64,000 bases of DNA from Bradyrhizobium sp. CCBAU 53338. GTDB taxonomy: Bacteria; Pseudomonadota; Alphaproteobacteria; Rhizobiales; Xanthobacteraceae. Below are positions 15,544 to 24,899 of the stretch, piece after piece. The DNA is taken from assembly GCF_015291665.1 (NCBI RefSeq), contig NZ_CP030048.1, forward strand, positions 248,001-312,000. The letters are read 5' to 3'. The translations under genes were made by a program, and so were the position numbers. A model generated the notes under the pieces. It made no database searches and was not told where the DNA came from. It saw only the letters and a list, made by a program, of their open reading frames with translations. Numbering within the stretch: position 1 is the first letter of the stretch; every line of letters begins with the position of its first letter.

Positions 15544-16878
15544 TCAGACCAGGCGCTTGATCGCCCGCTTGCGCCACACCAGAAGGTAATAGCCCATCTG
15601 CAAAACGAACATGGCGCAGAATACGATCGGATAGGCGGCCCACACGCCGCTGAGGCCGATCGTGCGGCTGAGGATCACCGCCGACGGCAGCTCGATCGCG
15701 AGAATCGCGAAGATCGACAGCAGCATCGGTGTCAATGCGACGCCGGCGGCCCGCATCGCGCCGGAGAACGTCGTCGCAAGGCCGAACGGCACCGAGCTCC
15801 ACAAGGCGACGAAGAGCAATCCTTTCGCCAGATCGAGCACGGCGCGGTCGGTGATGAAGATGCCCAGAACCGCGCGTGGTGCGAGATAGATCAACGCCAC
15901 CAACCCGCCGGTCAGCACGAGGTTGAGCGCCAGGCCCGTGCGAACAATGCCGTCGAGGCGCGCCCGGTCGCCGCCGCCGACTGCCTGCGCGCCGAGGATC
16001 GAGACCGCAATCGAAATCGACACGGCCGTGAACTGCGTGTAGCCCATCACCTGGTTGACCGCGCCGTAAGCCGCGGTGGCGTCGGAGCCGAAGCCGTTGA
16101 CGAGACCAAGCAATACCAGCTCGGCAATCGCCATCACGACCATGCCGACCGCGCTCGGCAAACCGATGCCGAGGATCTGTCCGATCACCGCGCGATTGAG
16201 CCGCACATGGCGCAGCAGCGCGACGTCCGGCGCGAGCGCGTGCTGCTTCCGCAGCAGATAGGCCGCCAGCACAATCAGCGTTACCGCGTTGGCGATTGCG
16301 GCGGCCCAGGCGGGGCTGGTGATGCCGACGGTACCAAGGATCAGCATTGGCGTCAGGATCAGGCCGATCGCCGTCGACAATGCCAGAGCCAGCAGCGGCG
16401 TCACTGTATCGCCGACGCCTCTGATCATCGCCGTCGTCAGCAGGAAGACGAAGCCGAGCGGCATCGTCAGCAGCATGATGCGCGCGTAACGGCTCGCCTG
16501 GTCGAGAATGTCCGCGGGCGTCGCGAGCAGCATCATCAGTTGTCGGCTGGACAGGCCCCCGACCAATCCCACCGAGATCGAGAGCAGCAAGCCGACCGCG
16601 AGCGTCGTGCCGGCGACGATCTTGATCCTGTCGTGCTTGCCCGCGCCAAAGGCCTGGCCGATCAGCACGGTGGCGCCGGTGCTCAATCCCATGACGAAGG
16701 CGAACAGGAAGAAGAACACCGGAAAGAAGGTCGAGACCGCAGCGAGTGCGTCCACGCCGATCATCTGGCCGAGATAGACATTGCTGACGGTGCCGAACAG
16801 CGACTGCAGCGCGTTGCTCAGCATGAGCGGTGTGAGGAAGCGCAGAAAAGTTTGCCAGAGCGGCTTCGGAGCGGACAT
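15544..16878 (-). CDS. MATE-family multidrug efflux transporter
   Basis: A 444-residue membrane protein with about twelve helices in two related halves. The conserved MATE stretches are VLIGQAFGAGKHDRIK in the first half and SILGAQAVGGGDRARLD in the second. MATE proteins export cationic drugs or toxins in exchange for Na+ or H+ at the inner membrane. The start MSAPKPLWQTF at 16878 has AAAGG seven bases upstream; ATGs at 16893 and 16926 are alternatives. It lies just downstream of the DUF2239 gene on the same strand. Confidence 0.92.
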   Translation of the reverse strand: MSAPKPLWQTFLRFLTPLMLSNALQSLFGTVSNVYLGQMIGVDALAAVSTFFPVFFFLFAFVMGLSTGATVLIGQAFGAGKHDRIKIVAGTTLAVGLLLSISVGLVGGLSSRQLMMLLATPADILDQASRYARIMLLTMPLGFVFLLTTAMIRGVGDTVTPLLALALSTAIGLILTPMLILGTVGITSPAWAAAIANAVTLIVLAAYLLRKQHALAPDVALLRHVRLNRAVIGQILGIGLPSAVGMVVMAIAELVLLGLVNGFGSDATAAYGAVNQVMGYTQFTAVSISIAVSILGAQAVGGGDRARLDGIVRTGLALNLVLTGGLVALIYLAPRAVLGIFITDRAVLDLAKGLLFVALWSSVPFGLATTFSGAMRAAGVALTPMLLSIFAILAIELPSAVILSRTIGLSGVWAAYPIVFCAMFVLQMGYYLLVWRKRAIKRLV

Positions 16879-16967
16879 GGGTTTGCCTTTCATCGGGGCG
16901 AGCAAAGCCGTTGCCGCGCGATGCACGCGCGGCCTGGCCGTTGATGGAGTTGTTTGAGATCGCGCTC

Positions 16968-17564
16968 TTAAGCGCGGTCGCTGTAGGCGAGCTTGACGAT
17001 GTGATCGCGGATGTCGGCCGGCCAGTCGGCAATCAGTCCAGTGAAGCGCCGCCGGTCATCCGCAAACAGCGCGCGCGAGGCTTCCTCGAACTGTGCGAGA
17101 TTGCCGGCCATGGTCGACATGAAGTGATAGGCCGCATCGCGCGCCTGCCGCTCGCGATCCTTGTCGCCGCTTGCCCGCCTAGCCTCGTCGACGAGCTTTC
17201 GCAGCGCGACCGAGGCGCCGCCGGGCTGAGCGTTGAGCCACTCCCAATGCCGCGGCAGCAGCGTCACCTCGCGCGCGACCACGCCGAGCTTTGGCCGGCC
17301 GCGTCCGCGCGGTTCAGTTGGTGGAGTGGCCTCCTCGACCGGTGGCGGGATCAGCTTCGCGAGGCGCGCCAGCACCTCGCGATCGCCGCCGCGCAGATCG
17401 AAGTCGATCGATCGGCCGGTGGCGTCCTCGAAGATGATGATCGGCTCGTCCGGCCGTGCCGCCACACGCTTGACGACCAGCGCGACCTCGCCAGCCGGCC
17501 CGGACACCAGGCGATGCTGTCCCTGGAAGGCGGTGAAAATCCTCTGCATTGAAATCATTGCCAT
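16968..17564 (-). CDS. DUF2239-family protein, possible AT-hook/ribbon-helix-helix DNA-binding protein
   Basis: A 198-residue protein that I recognise as DUF2239. After an N-terminal beta-rich part (about 1-75) it has a basic PRGRGRPKLG segment resembling an AT-hook. Then comes AREVTLLPRHWEWLNAQPGG followed by ASVALRKLVDEARR, which has the strand-helix-turn-helix pattern of a ribbon-helix-helix domain. This suggests DNA binding (inference; no function is established for the family). The gene diverges from a glutathione transferase, and a TACCCGGGTA palindrome overlaps its predicted -10 box, which would fit autoregulation. ATGs at 17558 and 17549 are alternative starts. Confidence 0.8.
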   Translation of the reverse strand: MAMISMQRIFTAFQGQHRLVSGPAGEVALVVKRVAARPDEPIIIFEDATGRSIDFDLRGGDREVLARLAKLIPPPVEEATPPTEPRGRGRPKLGVVAREVTLLPRHWEWLNAQPGGASVALRKLVDEARRASGDKDRERQARDAAYHFMSTMAGNLAQFEEASRALFADDRRRFTGLIADWPADIRDHIVKLAYSDRA

Positions 17565-17583
17565 ATTGACGACATTGACGCCT

Positions 17584-17612
17584 TTAATACCCGGGTAAAT
17601 AGCCGCGGTCAA
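17584..17612 (-). promoter_or_regulatory. Sigma-70-type promoter of the DUF2239 gene
   Basis: Read on the reverse strand, TTGACC (17612-17607) is followed by exactly 17 bp and TATTAA (17589-17584). It lies 20 bp upstream of the start codon, so the leader would be very short. The palindrome at 17588-17597 overlaps the -10 box and spacer. Confidence 0.6.
17588..17597. promoter_or_regulatory. Probable operator TACCCGGGTA between DUF2239 and GST genes
   Basis: A perfect 10-bp palindrome. The sequence ATACCCGG appears again at 17614-17621, giving a second half-site 27 bp away within the same 148-bp divergent intergenic region. Confidence 0.55.
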
Positions 17613-17712
17613 TATACCCGGATGAAAATATTCATCAGGGTGGCTCGACATTGCGCTGCCGGGCTGGCAGGTACGCGACCGACCGACCATGCCTACTCCT
17701 GGGGATCTCGCG

Positions 17713-18378
17713 ATGCTGACCGTCCACCACCTCAACAACTCGCGTTCGCAGCGGGTGCTGTGGCTGCTCGAGGAACTGGGCGTGCCCTACGAGATCGTGC
17801 GCTATCAGCGCCAGCCCGACATGCGCGCACCAAAGGAGCTGCGTGCGATTCATCCGCTCGGCAAATCGCCCGTCATCACCGACAACGGCAACACCATCGC
17901 CGAGTCGGGTGCGATCATCGAATATGTGATCGCGACCTACGGCAACGGCCGGCTGATCCCGCCGCCCGATACGCCGGAGCGGCTGCGCTTCACTTATTGG
18001 CTGCACTACGCGGAAGGTTCTGCGATGTCGCCGCTGCTGCTAAAGCTGCTGTTCACGCTGATGCCGAAGCGCGCCCCGGCGCTGCTTCGTCCGCTGGTGC
18101 GCAAGGTCTCGAACCAGGCGCTCACTGCGCTGGTCAATCCGCAGCTCAAGCAGCACATGGATTATTGGGATGGCGAGCTCGGCAAGAGCGAGTGGTTCGC
18201 CGGCAACGAGTTCACCGCGGCCGATATCCAGATGAGCTTCCCGCTGGAAGCAGCGCAAGCGCGCGGCGGGCTCGAGCAGGGCCATCCCAAGGCGATGGCG
18301 TTCCTCGATCGCATCCATGCGCGGCCGGCCTATGCGCGCGCGCTGGAAAAAGGCGGGCCGTACCAGGTGGGGCGGTAA
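17713..18378 (+). CDS. Glutathione S-transferase family protein
   Basis: A 221-residue two-domain GST. The N-terminal thioredoxin-like domain (1-80) shows NNSRSQRVLWLLEELGVPYE, then HPLGKSPVITDNG with the cis-proline, and the glutathione-binding IAESGAIIEYV. The C-terminal helical domain includes EFTAADIQMSFPLE. It conjugates or reduces substrates with glutathione in the cytoplasm; the substrate is unknown. TGGGGA eight bases before the ATG at 17713 makes that start better than 17689. It diverges from DUF2239 and may share its operator. Confidence 0.92.
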   Translation: MLTVHHLNNSRSQRVLWLLEELGVPYEIVRYQRQPDMRAPKELRAIHPLGKSPVITDNGNTIAESGAIIEYVIATYGNGRLIPPPDTPERLRFTYWLHYAEGSAMSPLLLKLLFTLMPKRAPALLRPLVRKVSNQALTALVNPQLKQHMDYWDGELGKSEWFAGNEFTAADIQMSFPLEAAQARGGLEQGHPKAMAFLDRIHARPAYARALEKGGPYQVGR

Positions 18379-18394
18379 GTTTCCTCACCGCCCC
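18369..18394. terminator. Hairpin across the GST stop codon at a convergent junction
   Basis: An 8-bp stem GGGGCGGT/ACCGCCCC with a 10-nt loop spans the end of the GST gene and the 27-bp gap to the convergent MFS gene. Confidence 0.4.
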
Positions 18395-18405
18395 AATATC
18401 ATGCT

Positions 18406-19701
18406 TCAGTCTGCGTGCAGTATGCGTCCGCGCGTCTCGGGCAGCGCGAAGGCAGCGATGAAGAACAGGGCGTAGGCGGCGACTGCGAAGATCGCGATCG
18501 CATTGGCCAGCGAGGTCGACGCCGACAGCGCCCCGACGAGGAACGGAAACAGCGCACCGATGCCGCGGCCGAAATTATAGCAAAAGCCCTGGCCCGAGCC
18601 GCGCAGCCGCGTCGGATAGAGCTCGGTCAGGAACGCGCCGACCCCGGAGAAATAGCCCGAGGCGAAGAAGCCGAGCGGGAAGCCCAGCACCCACAGGATC
18701 TCGTTGTTGAGCGGCAGCTGCGTGTAGAGCAACACCACGGCCATCGCGCCGATCGAGAAGATCAGGAACAGGTTGCGCCGCCCGATCCGGTCGGCAAGCC
18801 AGGCGCCGGTAAGATAGCCGATGAAGGAGCCGACGATCAGCGTCGAGAGATAGCCGGTCGAGCCGACGATCGACAGATGCCGCTCCTTGGTCAGGAACTG
18901 CGGCACCCAGAAGGTGATGGCATAGTAGCCACCCTGGCAACCCGTCGCCGCCAGTGACGCAAGGATCGTGGTTTTCAGGATCCGGCCCGAAAAAATCTCC
19001 CAGAGCGCCGGACGATCTCCGCTCGCGGCGTGCTTGGCGCGCGCTTCGGCGGCGATCTCCGGCTCGGTGACGGAGCGGCGGATGTAGAACACCAGCAGCG
19101 CCGGCAGCGCGCCGATCACGAACATCCAGCGCCACGCCGTTTCCGCCGACATCGACGAGAACAGGATCGCCTGCGACAGCACCGCAAGGCCCCAGCCGAC
19201 CGCCCAGCCCGACTGCACCGAGCCAACTGCGCGTCCACGATATTGCGGCCGGATCGCCTCGCCCATCAGCACGGCACCTGCGGCCCACTCGCCGCCGAAG
19301 CCGAGACCGAGCACGGCGCGCGCGATCAGAAGCTGTTCGAAATTCTGCACGACGGCGCAGACCAGCGAGAAGAACGAGAACCAGATGATGGTGATCTGGA
19401 GCGTCCTGACCCGGCCGATGTGGTCGGAGAGGTAGCCGCCGAGCCAGCCGCCGATGGCGGACGCGAGCAGCGTCACCGTGCCGGCAAGGCCTGCCGAGGC
19501 CGCGTCGACCTTCCACAGCGCGATGATGGTGCCGATCACCAGCGGGTAGATCATGAAGTCCATGCCGTCGAGCGCCCAGCCCGCCGCGCAGGCCCAGAAG
19601 GTTCGGCGCTCGGCCGCATTCATGTCGCGGTAGAAGGCGAGAAGGCTGGTGTCCTCGATCTCGGCGCGCTCGATGCGCTGGAGCGGATCGGCTGTGGTCA
19701 T
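18406..19701 (-). CDS. MFS transporter of the metabolite:H+ symporter type
   Basis: A 431-residue, twelve-helix major facilitator. The loop 2-3 A-motif is present (GGWLGGYLSDHIGRVRTL), as are a helix 4-5 motif (LGLGFGGEWAAGAVLM) and the second-half repeat (GAWLADRIGRRNLF). The pattern, with a soluble N-terminal stretch and WALDGMDFMIYPLVI, resembles organic acid transporters of the sialate/aromatic acid:H+ group. It would import an organic acid with protons. ATG at 19701 is chosen; the frame stays open much further upstream, antisense-like through the next gene, and that part is not real. Confidence 0.9.
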   Translation of the reverse strand: MTTADPLQRIERAEIEDTSLLAFYRDMNAAERRTFWACAAGWALDGMDFMIYPLVIGTIIALWKVDAASAGLAGTVTLLASAIGGWLGGYLSDHIGRVRTLQITIIWFSFFSLVCAVVQNFEQLLIARAVLGLGFGGEWAAGAVLMGEAIRPQYRGRAVGSVQSGWAVGWGLAVLSQAILFSSMSAETAWRWMFVIGALPALLVFYIRRSVTEPEIAAEARAKHAASGDRPALWEIFSGRILKTTILASLAATGCQGGYYAITFWVPQFLTKERHLSIVGSTGYLSTLIVGSFIGYLTGAWLADRIGRRNLFLIFSIGAMAVVLLYTQLPLNNEILWVLGFPLGFFASGYFSGVGAFLTELYPTRLRGSGQGFCYNFGRGIGALFPFLVGALSASTSLANAIAIFAVAAYALFFIAAFALPETRGRILHAD

Positions 19702-19796
19702 GTGCGTTTCCCCGGCAAAATCTTTTGGTCGGGCGGTGGTAGCACGCGCGGAGGCCGGTGCAAGCCGGCGCGCGCCCCTGCCATGCATCGAGCGGG

Positions 19797-21548
19797 TTAC
19801 TGTCCTGCGGCTTCCGCGCCGCGCGTCCGTGGATCGGGTGCGCCGAGCGGCCCGTTCGCTGTTACGGCAATCGAATTGGCGGAGGTTTGTCCCATCGGCT
19901 CGACGATGAGATGGTCCATCGCCTTCAGCGAGGACAGCACATCGTCGGGGAAGCCGCGCTCGACCCGCACCTCGTCCGGCAACCATTGATGATGCAGCCG
20001 CGGCGCGGCTACGGCGGCGGCCACGTCCATCTTGTAGTCGAGCACGTTGACGATCACCTGAAGCACGGTCGAGATGATGCGGCTGCCGCCGGGCGAGCCC
20101 GTCACCAGCACCGGCTTGCCGTCCTTCAGCACGATGGTCGGCGACATCGAGGAAAGTGGCCGCTTGCCGGGCCCCGGCAGATTGGCTTCGTATCCGACGA
20201 GACCATAGGCATTGGAGGCGCCGACGGCCGCAGTGAAATCGTCGAGCTCGTTGTTGAGCAGCACGCCGGTGCCGTCGGCGACGAGGCCGACACCGTAGCT
20301 GAAGTTGAGCGTGTAGGTATTGCTGACGGCATTCCCGCTGCTGTCGACGACGGAGAAATGCGTGGTGTTGCTGCCTTCCCGCGGCGCGGGCGGGGCGGAT
20401 ACGATCTCCTTTGACGGCGTCGCCCGATCGGTGGAGATGCTCGCGCGCAGTTTGGCCGCATAGTCTTTCGCCGTGAGCCGATCGATCGGTGCACTGACGA
20501 AGGCGGGATCGCCGAGATAGCGCGCGCGATCCGCGTAAGCGCGCTTCATGGCTTCGATCAGCAGATGCAGCGACGCCGGCGAGCCCTGCTTCAAATCGGC
20601 GAGCTGAAAGCCTTCGAGGATATTGAGCGTTTCCACCAGCACCACCCCGCCGGAGGATGGCAGCGGCATCGAGACGATGTCGTAGCCGCGATAGGTGCCG
20701 CGCACCGGCGCGCGGATCACGGCTTGATAGGCCTTCAAATCCGCCGGCGTCATGATGCCGCCGGCATCGGACACGGACTTGGCGATCTTCTCGGCCACCG
20801 GGCCCTCGTAGAAGCCGCGCGGTCCCTGCGCGGCGACGCTCGCCAGCGTGTCGGCGAGGTCGCTCTGCACCAGCCTGTCGCCTTCGCCAAACGGCTTGCC
20901 ATCCGGCTTTGCGAAAACTTTCGTCGAGGATGGCCAGCGCGCGAGCCGCGGGTACCAACCCGGCAGCGTATCGGCGATGTCATCGGTGACGATGAACCCG
21001 TCGCGAGCAAGTGCGATCGCAGGTTCGAGCAATTGCGCCAGCGTGAACTTGCCCGAGCCGTACTTCTCGAGTGCCAGCGAAAGGCCAGCGACCGTTCCGG
21101 GCACGCCGATGCCCAGCCCGGAATCCCGCGATTTGGCGGGATCAGGCTTGCCATCGGGTCCAAGGAAAATTTGCGCCGTGGTCGCCGCCGGCGCGGTCTC
21201 GCGATAATCGATCGCGATGTCCTCGTTGTGCTCGGCCGAATGGATCACCATGAAGCCGCCGCCGCCGATATTGCCCGCGCGCGGATAAGTCACCGCCATG
21301 GCGAAGCCGGTCGCAACGGCGGCGTCGACGGCATTGCCGCCACGCCGCAAGACGTCGGCCCCGACCCGCGCAGATATCTTCTCCTGCGCCACCACCATGC
21401 CATGCTCGGCTGGGATAGCGTGAACCGTGTCGAGCGCAGGAGGGAGATAGGCCCGCCGCGCATCCTGCGCGGTCGCCGATGCAAGACCGAACGCCAGAGC
21501 ACCGACGAGCGCTAGGAAAGTCCGCCGTGTCGAAAATGACGCCATCAT
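19797..21548 (-). CDS. ggt: Gamma-glutamyltransferase (glutathione hydrolase), exported
   Basis: A 583-residue precursor with a signal peptide (about residues 1-28, ending ASATAQ). The autoprocessing site is seen as SNTTHFSVVD; the nucleophilic threonine is residue 395 by this start, close to E. coli T391. Downstream, PLSSMSPTIV and TGSPGGSRII are the family's substrate-binding loops. The protein cleaves itself into two subunits in the periplasm and hydrolyses or transfers the gamma-glutamyl group of glutathione. ATG at 21548 follows GGCGGA; a TTG at 21575 is an alternative. Confidence 0.95.
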   Translation of the reverse strand: MMASFSTRRTFLALVGALAFGLASATAQDARRAYLPPALDTVHAIPAEHGMVVAQEKISARVGADVLRRGGNAVDAAVATGFAMAVTYPRAGNIGGGGFMVIHSAEHNEDIAIDYRETAPAATTAQIFLGPDGKPDPAKSRDSGLGIGVPGTVAGLSLALEKYGSGKFTLAQLLEPAIALARDGFIVTDDIADTLPGWYPRLARWPSSTKVFAKPDGKPFGEGDRLVQSDLADTLASVAAQGPRGFYEGPVAEKIAKSVSDAGGIMTPADLKAYQAVIRAPVRGTYRGYDIVSMPLPSSGGVVLVETLNILEGFQLADLKQGSPASLHLLIEAMKRAYADRARYLGDPAFVSAPIDRLTAKDYAAKLRASISTDRATPSKEIVSAPPAPREGSNTTHFSVVDSSGNAVSNTYTLNFSYGVGLVADGTGVLLNNELDDFTAAVGASNAYGLVGYEANLPGPGKRPLSSMSPTIVLKDGKPVLVTGSPGGSRIISTVLQVIVNVLDYKMDVAAAVAAPRLHHQWLPDEVRVERGFPDDVLSSLKAMDHLIVEPMGQTSANSIAVTANGPLGAPDPRTRGAEAAGQ

Positions 21549-21648
21549 CAAAATTCCGCCGAGCCTTCTGGCCAATTCACACGCGTCACTGCAATGCTAT
21601 ACGGTTTGCGCTAAGAGGGACAAAACAGTTTGTGATGAGGACTGCGCA

Positions 21649-23034
21649 ATGACGACGATTGCCTCGGATGCGCGCGTGACCGGCGCCCCGCGGACCTATC
21701 CGCCGCGCGCCGCCGTCATCAGCTGGATCTTCTTCGATTGGGCCGCGCAGCCCTATTTCACCCTGATCACGACTTTCGTGTTCGCGCCCTATTTCGCCAC
21801 CAGCATCGCGCCGGATCCTGCCACCGGCCAATCGCTCTGGGGTTTTGCGATGGCAGCAGCTGGCATGGCGATCGCTTTGCTGTCGCCCGTGCTCGGCGCC
21901 ATCGCTGATGCTTCCGGTCGCCGCAAGCCCTGGATCGCGGCGTTCGGCGCGGTTCTGGTGCTGGCCTCCTGCACATTGTGGATCGGCAAGCCCGGCGATC
22001 ACGCCATCATTCCGCCGTTGCTCATGGCGGTCGCGCTCGCCAGCGTCGGCGCGGAATTCGCCACCGTCTTCAACAATGCGATGATGCCGACCCTGGTGCC
22101 GCCGGAGCGCATCGGCCGGCTTTCTGGCACCGGCTGGGCGACGGGCTATATCGGCGGCATCGTCAGTCTGGTCATCGTGCTCGGCTTCCTCGCCGCCAAT
22201 CCCGAGACCGGCCGCACGCTGCTCGGCTTCACCCCGCTGTTCGGGCTCGATCCCGCCACGCATCAAGGCGATCGCGCTGCAGGGCCGCTGACGGGGCTGT
22301 GGTTCATCGTCTTCGTGACGCCGATGTTCCTGTTTACGCCGGATTATCCGGCGAAGCGCCCGATGGGCGAGGCGCTGTACGAAGGCCTCGCTGATCTCAC
22401 GCGATCGCTGAAGGATCTGCCGCAGCAGAAATCGCTCGCCGCGTTTCTGCTCGCGAACATGATCTATACCGATGGCCTCGTGTCGCTGTTCGCATTCGGC
22501 GGCATCTATGCCGCCGGTACCTTCGGCTGGCACACGATCCAGATCGGCACGTTCGGGATCATCCTCGCCATCGCCGGAACCTTTGGCGCCTGGCTTGGCG
22601 GCAAGCTCGATGACTTCCTCGGCCCGAAGCGCGTGATTGCCGGCAGCATGCTGATCCTGCTGCTCGCGGTTGCGGCGATCCTGCTCGTCGACAAGGACAG
22701 CGTGCTGTTCGTCAAGGTCGCGCCGCCGGTACCGGGCGGACCGCTGTTCGGCGCCGCCGCCGAGCGTGCCTATATCGTGCTGGGGTGTTTGATCGGCGCG
22801 GCCGGTGGCCCGCTCCAGGCGGCTTCGCGCACGCTGCTGATCCGGCTCGCACCGAAGGATCGCATCGCTCAGTATTTTGGCTTGTTCGCGCTGACCGGAA
22901 AGGTCACGTCCTTCATCGGCCCGCTGCTGATCGGTGTGATCACCGCGGTCACCGCGAGCCAGAAGGCCGGCATGGCCGTGCTGGTCGTGTTTTTCGTCAC
23001 CGGGTTCGCGCTGTTGATGCGGGTGAAGGAGTAG
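21649..23034 (+). CDS. UMF1/Atg22-type MFS transporter
   Basis: A 461-residue membrane protein with about twelve helices. The N-terminal signature SWIFFDWAAQPYFTLITTFV is characteristic of the UMF1 (Atg22-like) branch of the major facilitators, and GRLSGTGWATGYIGG is the matching middle motif. Yeast Atg22 exports amino acids from the vacuole; bacterial substrates are unknown. It diverges from ggt, so a link to amino acid or peptide handling is possible but only inferred. A long palindromic repeat separates it from purH. Confidence 0.9.
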   Translation: MTTIASDARVTGAPRTYPPRAAVISWIFFDWAAQPYFTLITTFVFAPYFATSIAPDPATGQSLWGFAMAAAGMAIALLSPVLGAIADASGRRKPWIAAFGAVLVLASCTLWIGKPGDHAIIPPLLMAVALASVGAEFATVFNNAMMPTLVPPERIGRLSGTGWATGYIGGIVSLVIVLGFLAANPETGRTLLGFTPLFGLDPATHQGDRAAGPLTGLWFIVFVTPMFLFTPDYPAKRPMGEALYEGLADLTRSLKDLPQQKSLAAFLLANMIYTDGLVSLFAFGGIYAAGTFGWHTIQIGTFGIILAIAGTFGAWLGGKLDDFLGPKRVIAGSMLILLLAVAAILLVDKDSVLFVKVAPPVPGGPLFGAAAERAYIVLGCLIGAAGGPLQAASRTLLIRLAPKDRIAQYFGLFALTGKVTSFIGPLLIGVITAVTASQKAGMAVLVVFFVTGFALLMRVKE

Positions 23035-23042
23035 CATCTCCA

Positions 23043-23137
23043 CCGTCATTCCGGGGCATCGCGGAGCGATGAACCCGGAATTTGGAGGTTGTCGCGCGTG
23101 ACTCCGGGCTCGCGCTGCGCGCGCCCCGGAATGACGG
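23043..23137. repeat. Long palindromic repeat at a convergent junction
   Basis: Outer arms CCGTCATTCCGG and CCGGAATGACGG enclose two smaller GC-rich hairpins. It occupies most of the 108-bp gap between the convergent MFS and purH genes and matches 55761-55852 in layout. Confidence 0.85.
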
Positions 23138-23142
23138 CAGAA

Positions 23143-24735
23143 TCAGTGCCGGAAGTGCCGCGTTCCCGTGAACACCATGGCGATGCCGTGTTCGTCGGCG
23201 GCCTTGATCACCTCGTCGTCGCGCATCGAGCCGCCGGGCTGCACCACGGCGGTGGCGCCGGCTTCGATGCAGGCAAGCATGCCGTCGGCGAACGGGAAGA
23301 ACGCGTCCGACGCCACGACAGAGCCCTTGGTCAGAGGTCCCGCGAGTTTCAGCTCGTTGGCTGCATCCTGCGCCTTGCGCGCGGCGATGCGGGCTGAGTC
23401 GACGCGGCTCATCTGGCCCGCGCCGATGCCGACGGTGGCGAGACCCTTGGCGTAGATGATGGTGTTGGACTTGACGTGTTTTGCTACCCGGAACGCGAAC
23501 TTCAGGTCGCGCATCTCCGCATCGGTGGGCGCACGTTTTGTCACAACCTTGAACGTCATGTCGTCGACCACGGCGTTGTCGCGGCTCTGCACCAGAAGGC
23601 CGCCGGCGACCGTCTTGGCGGTGAGACCGGGCGAACGCGGATCAGGCAGGCTGCCGGCAAGCAGCAGGCGAAGGTTCTTGCGTGCGCCGATGATGGAAAT
23701 GGCTTCCTCGCTGGCGTCGGGCGCGATGATCACCTCGGTGAAGATCTTGGCGATCTCGCGTGCAGTGTCGGCGTCGAGCGCGCGGTTCATTGCGATGATG
23801 CCGCCGAAGGCCGAGGTGGAGTCGCAAGCCAGTGCCTTGCGATAGGCCTCGACCAAGTTGGCTCCTTCCGCAACGCCGCACGGGTTGGCGTGCTTGACGA
23901 TGACGCAGGCTGCGGTGCGCTTGGTGTCGAATTCGCCGATGCATTCATAGGCCGCGTCGGTATCGTTGATGTTGTTGTAGGAGAGCTCCTTGCCCTGCAG
24001 CTGCCGCGCGGTCGAGACGCCCGGGCGCTTGTCCGGCGTCGCGTAGAACGCCGCGGTCTGGTGCGGATTCTCGCCGTAGCGCAGCGACTGGATCAGCTTG
24101 CCGCCGAAGGCGCGGAAATCGGGCGCGTCGATCTCGAGCTGGCGGTTGAACCAGTTCGAGATCGCAGCGTCGTAAGCCGCGGTGCGCGCATAGGCCTTCG
24201 CGGCAAGCCGACGGCGCAGCTTCAGCGTCGTGGCACCGTTGTTCGCGGCGAGCTCGTCGAGCACGGCCTTGTAGTCGTCGGCTTCCACAACGACAGCGAC
24301 GTAGTCATGGTTTTTCGCGGCGGCGCGGATCATCGCGGGGCCGCCGATGTCGATGTTCTCGATGCAATCCTCGAAGCCCGCGCCTTTGTCGACGGTCGCC
24401 TCGAACGGATAGAGATTGACGACGAGCAGGTCGATCGGCGCGATGCCATGCGCCTTCATTGCCTCGGCGTGCTCCTTGTTGTCGCGGATCGCGAGCAGGC
24501 CGCCATGCACCTTCGGATGCAGCGTCTTGACGCGGCCGTCCATCATCTCGGGGAAGCCGGTGAGCTCGGAAACGTCCTTCACCTTGAGGCCCGCCGCGGC
24601 AATCGCCTTCGCGGTGCCGCCGGTCGAGACCAGTTCGACATCATGCGCGGCAAGCGCCTTGGCGAACTCGATCAGGCCTGATTTGTCGGAGACGGAAAGA
24701 AGGGCGCGGGTGACGCGGCGGGGATGGTCAGTCAT
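23143..24735 (-). CDS. purH: Bifunctional AICAR transformylase / IMP cyclohydrolase
   Basis: A 530-residue enzyme for the last two steps of IMP synthesis. The N-terminal IMP cyclohydrolase part (about 1-200) starts [20 protein letters not shown] and has the MGS-like fold with STGGTAKAI. The C-terminal transformylase shows [13 protein letters not shown], the catalytic KHANPCGVA and [10 protein letters not shown]. Formyl-THF is supplied by FolD-dependent one-carbon metabolism, and folD is also in this window. The start at 24735 follows AGAGGA. It is the last gene of an rsmB - heparinase-like - purH series. Confidence 0.97.
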   Translation of the reverse strand: MTDHPRRVTRALLSVSDKSGLIEFAKALAAHDVELVSTGGTAKAIAAAGLKVKDVSELTGFPEMMDGRVKTLHPKVHGGLLAIRDNKEHAEAMKAHGIAPIDLLVVNLYPFEATVDKGAGFEDCIENIDIGGPAMIRAAAKNHDYVAVVVEADDYKAVLDELAANNGATTLKLRRRLAAKAYARTAAYDAAISNWFNRQLEIDAPDFRAFGGKLIQSLRYGENPHQTAAFYATPDKRPGVSTARQLQGKELSYNNINDTDAAYECIGEFDTKRTAACVIVKHANPCGVAEGANLVEAYRKALACDSTSAFGGIIAMNRALDADTAREIAKIFTEVIIAPDASEEAISIIGARKNLRLLLAGSLPDPRSPGLTAKTVAGGLLVQSRDNAVVDDMTFKVVTKRAPTDAEMRDLKFAFRVAKHVKSNTIIYAKGLATVGIGAGQMSRVDSARIAARKAQDAANELKLAGPLTKGSVVASDAFFPFADGMLACIEAGATAVVQPGGSMRDDEVIKAADEHGIAMVFTGTRHFRH

Positions 24736-24899
24736 GAGCAAGATCCTCTGCTAACGGAGTGTCTATGCCCAGGCGCGCGGCGGATATGTGTCGCGCTTCC
24801 CGATGGTGCTCCATCCAAGGTCGCCAGTCGCGCGAACGAGCGCTCGATAGCAGCTTTTGGCCGTTTTCACAACGACGAGATGAGCCGAATCGAGCGCGT

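Noticed and set aside
19702..20958. Long upstream extension of the MFS gene frame (850 codons in total)
   Set aside because: The extension lies within the ggt gene in another frame and shows no domain; the MFS fold starts at ATG 19701.
23476..24681. A 401-codon open frame opposite purH
   Set aside because: Same antisense artefact; purH is unambiguous.
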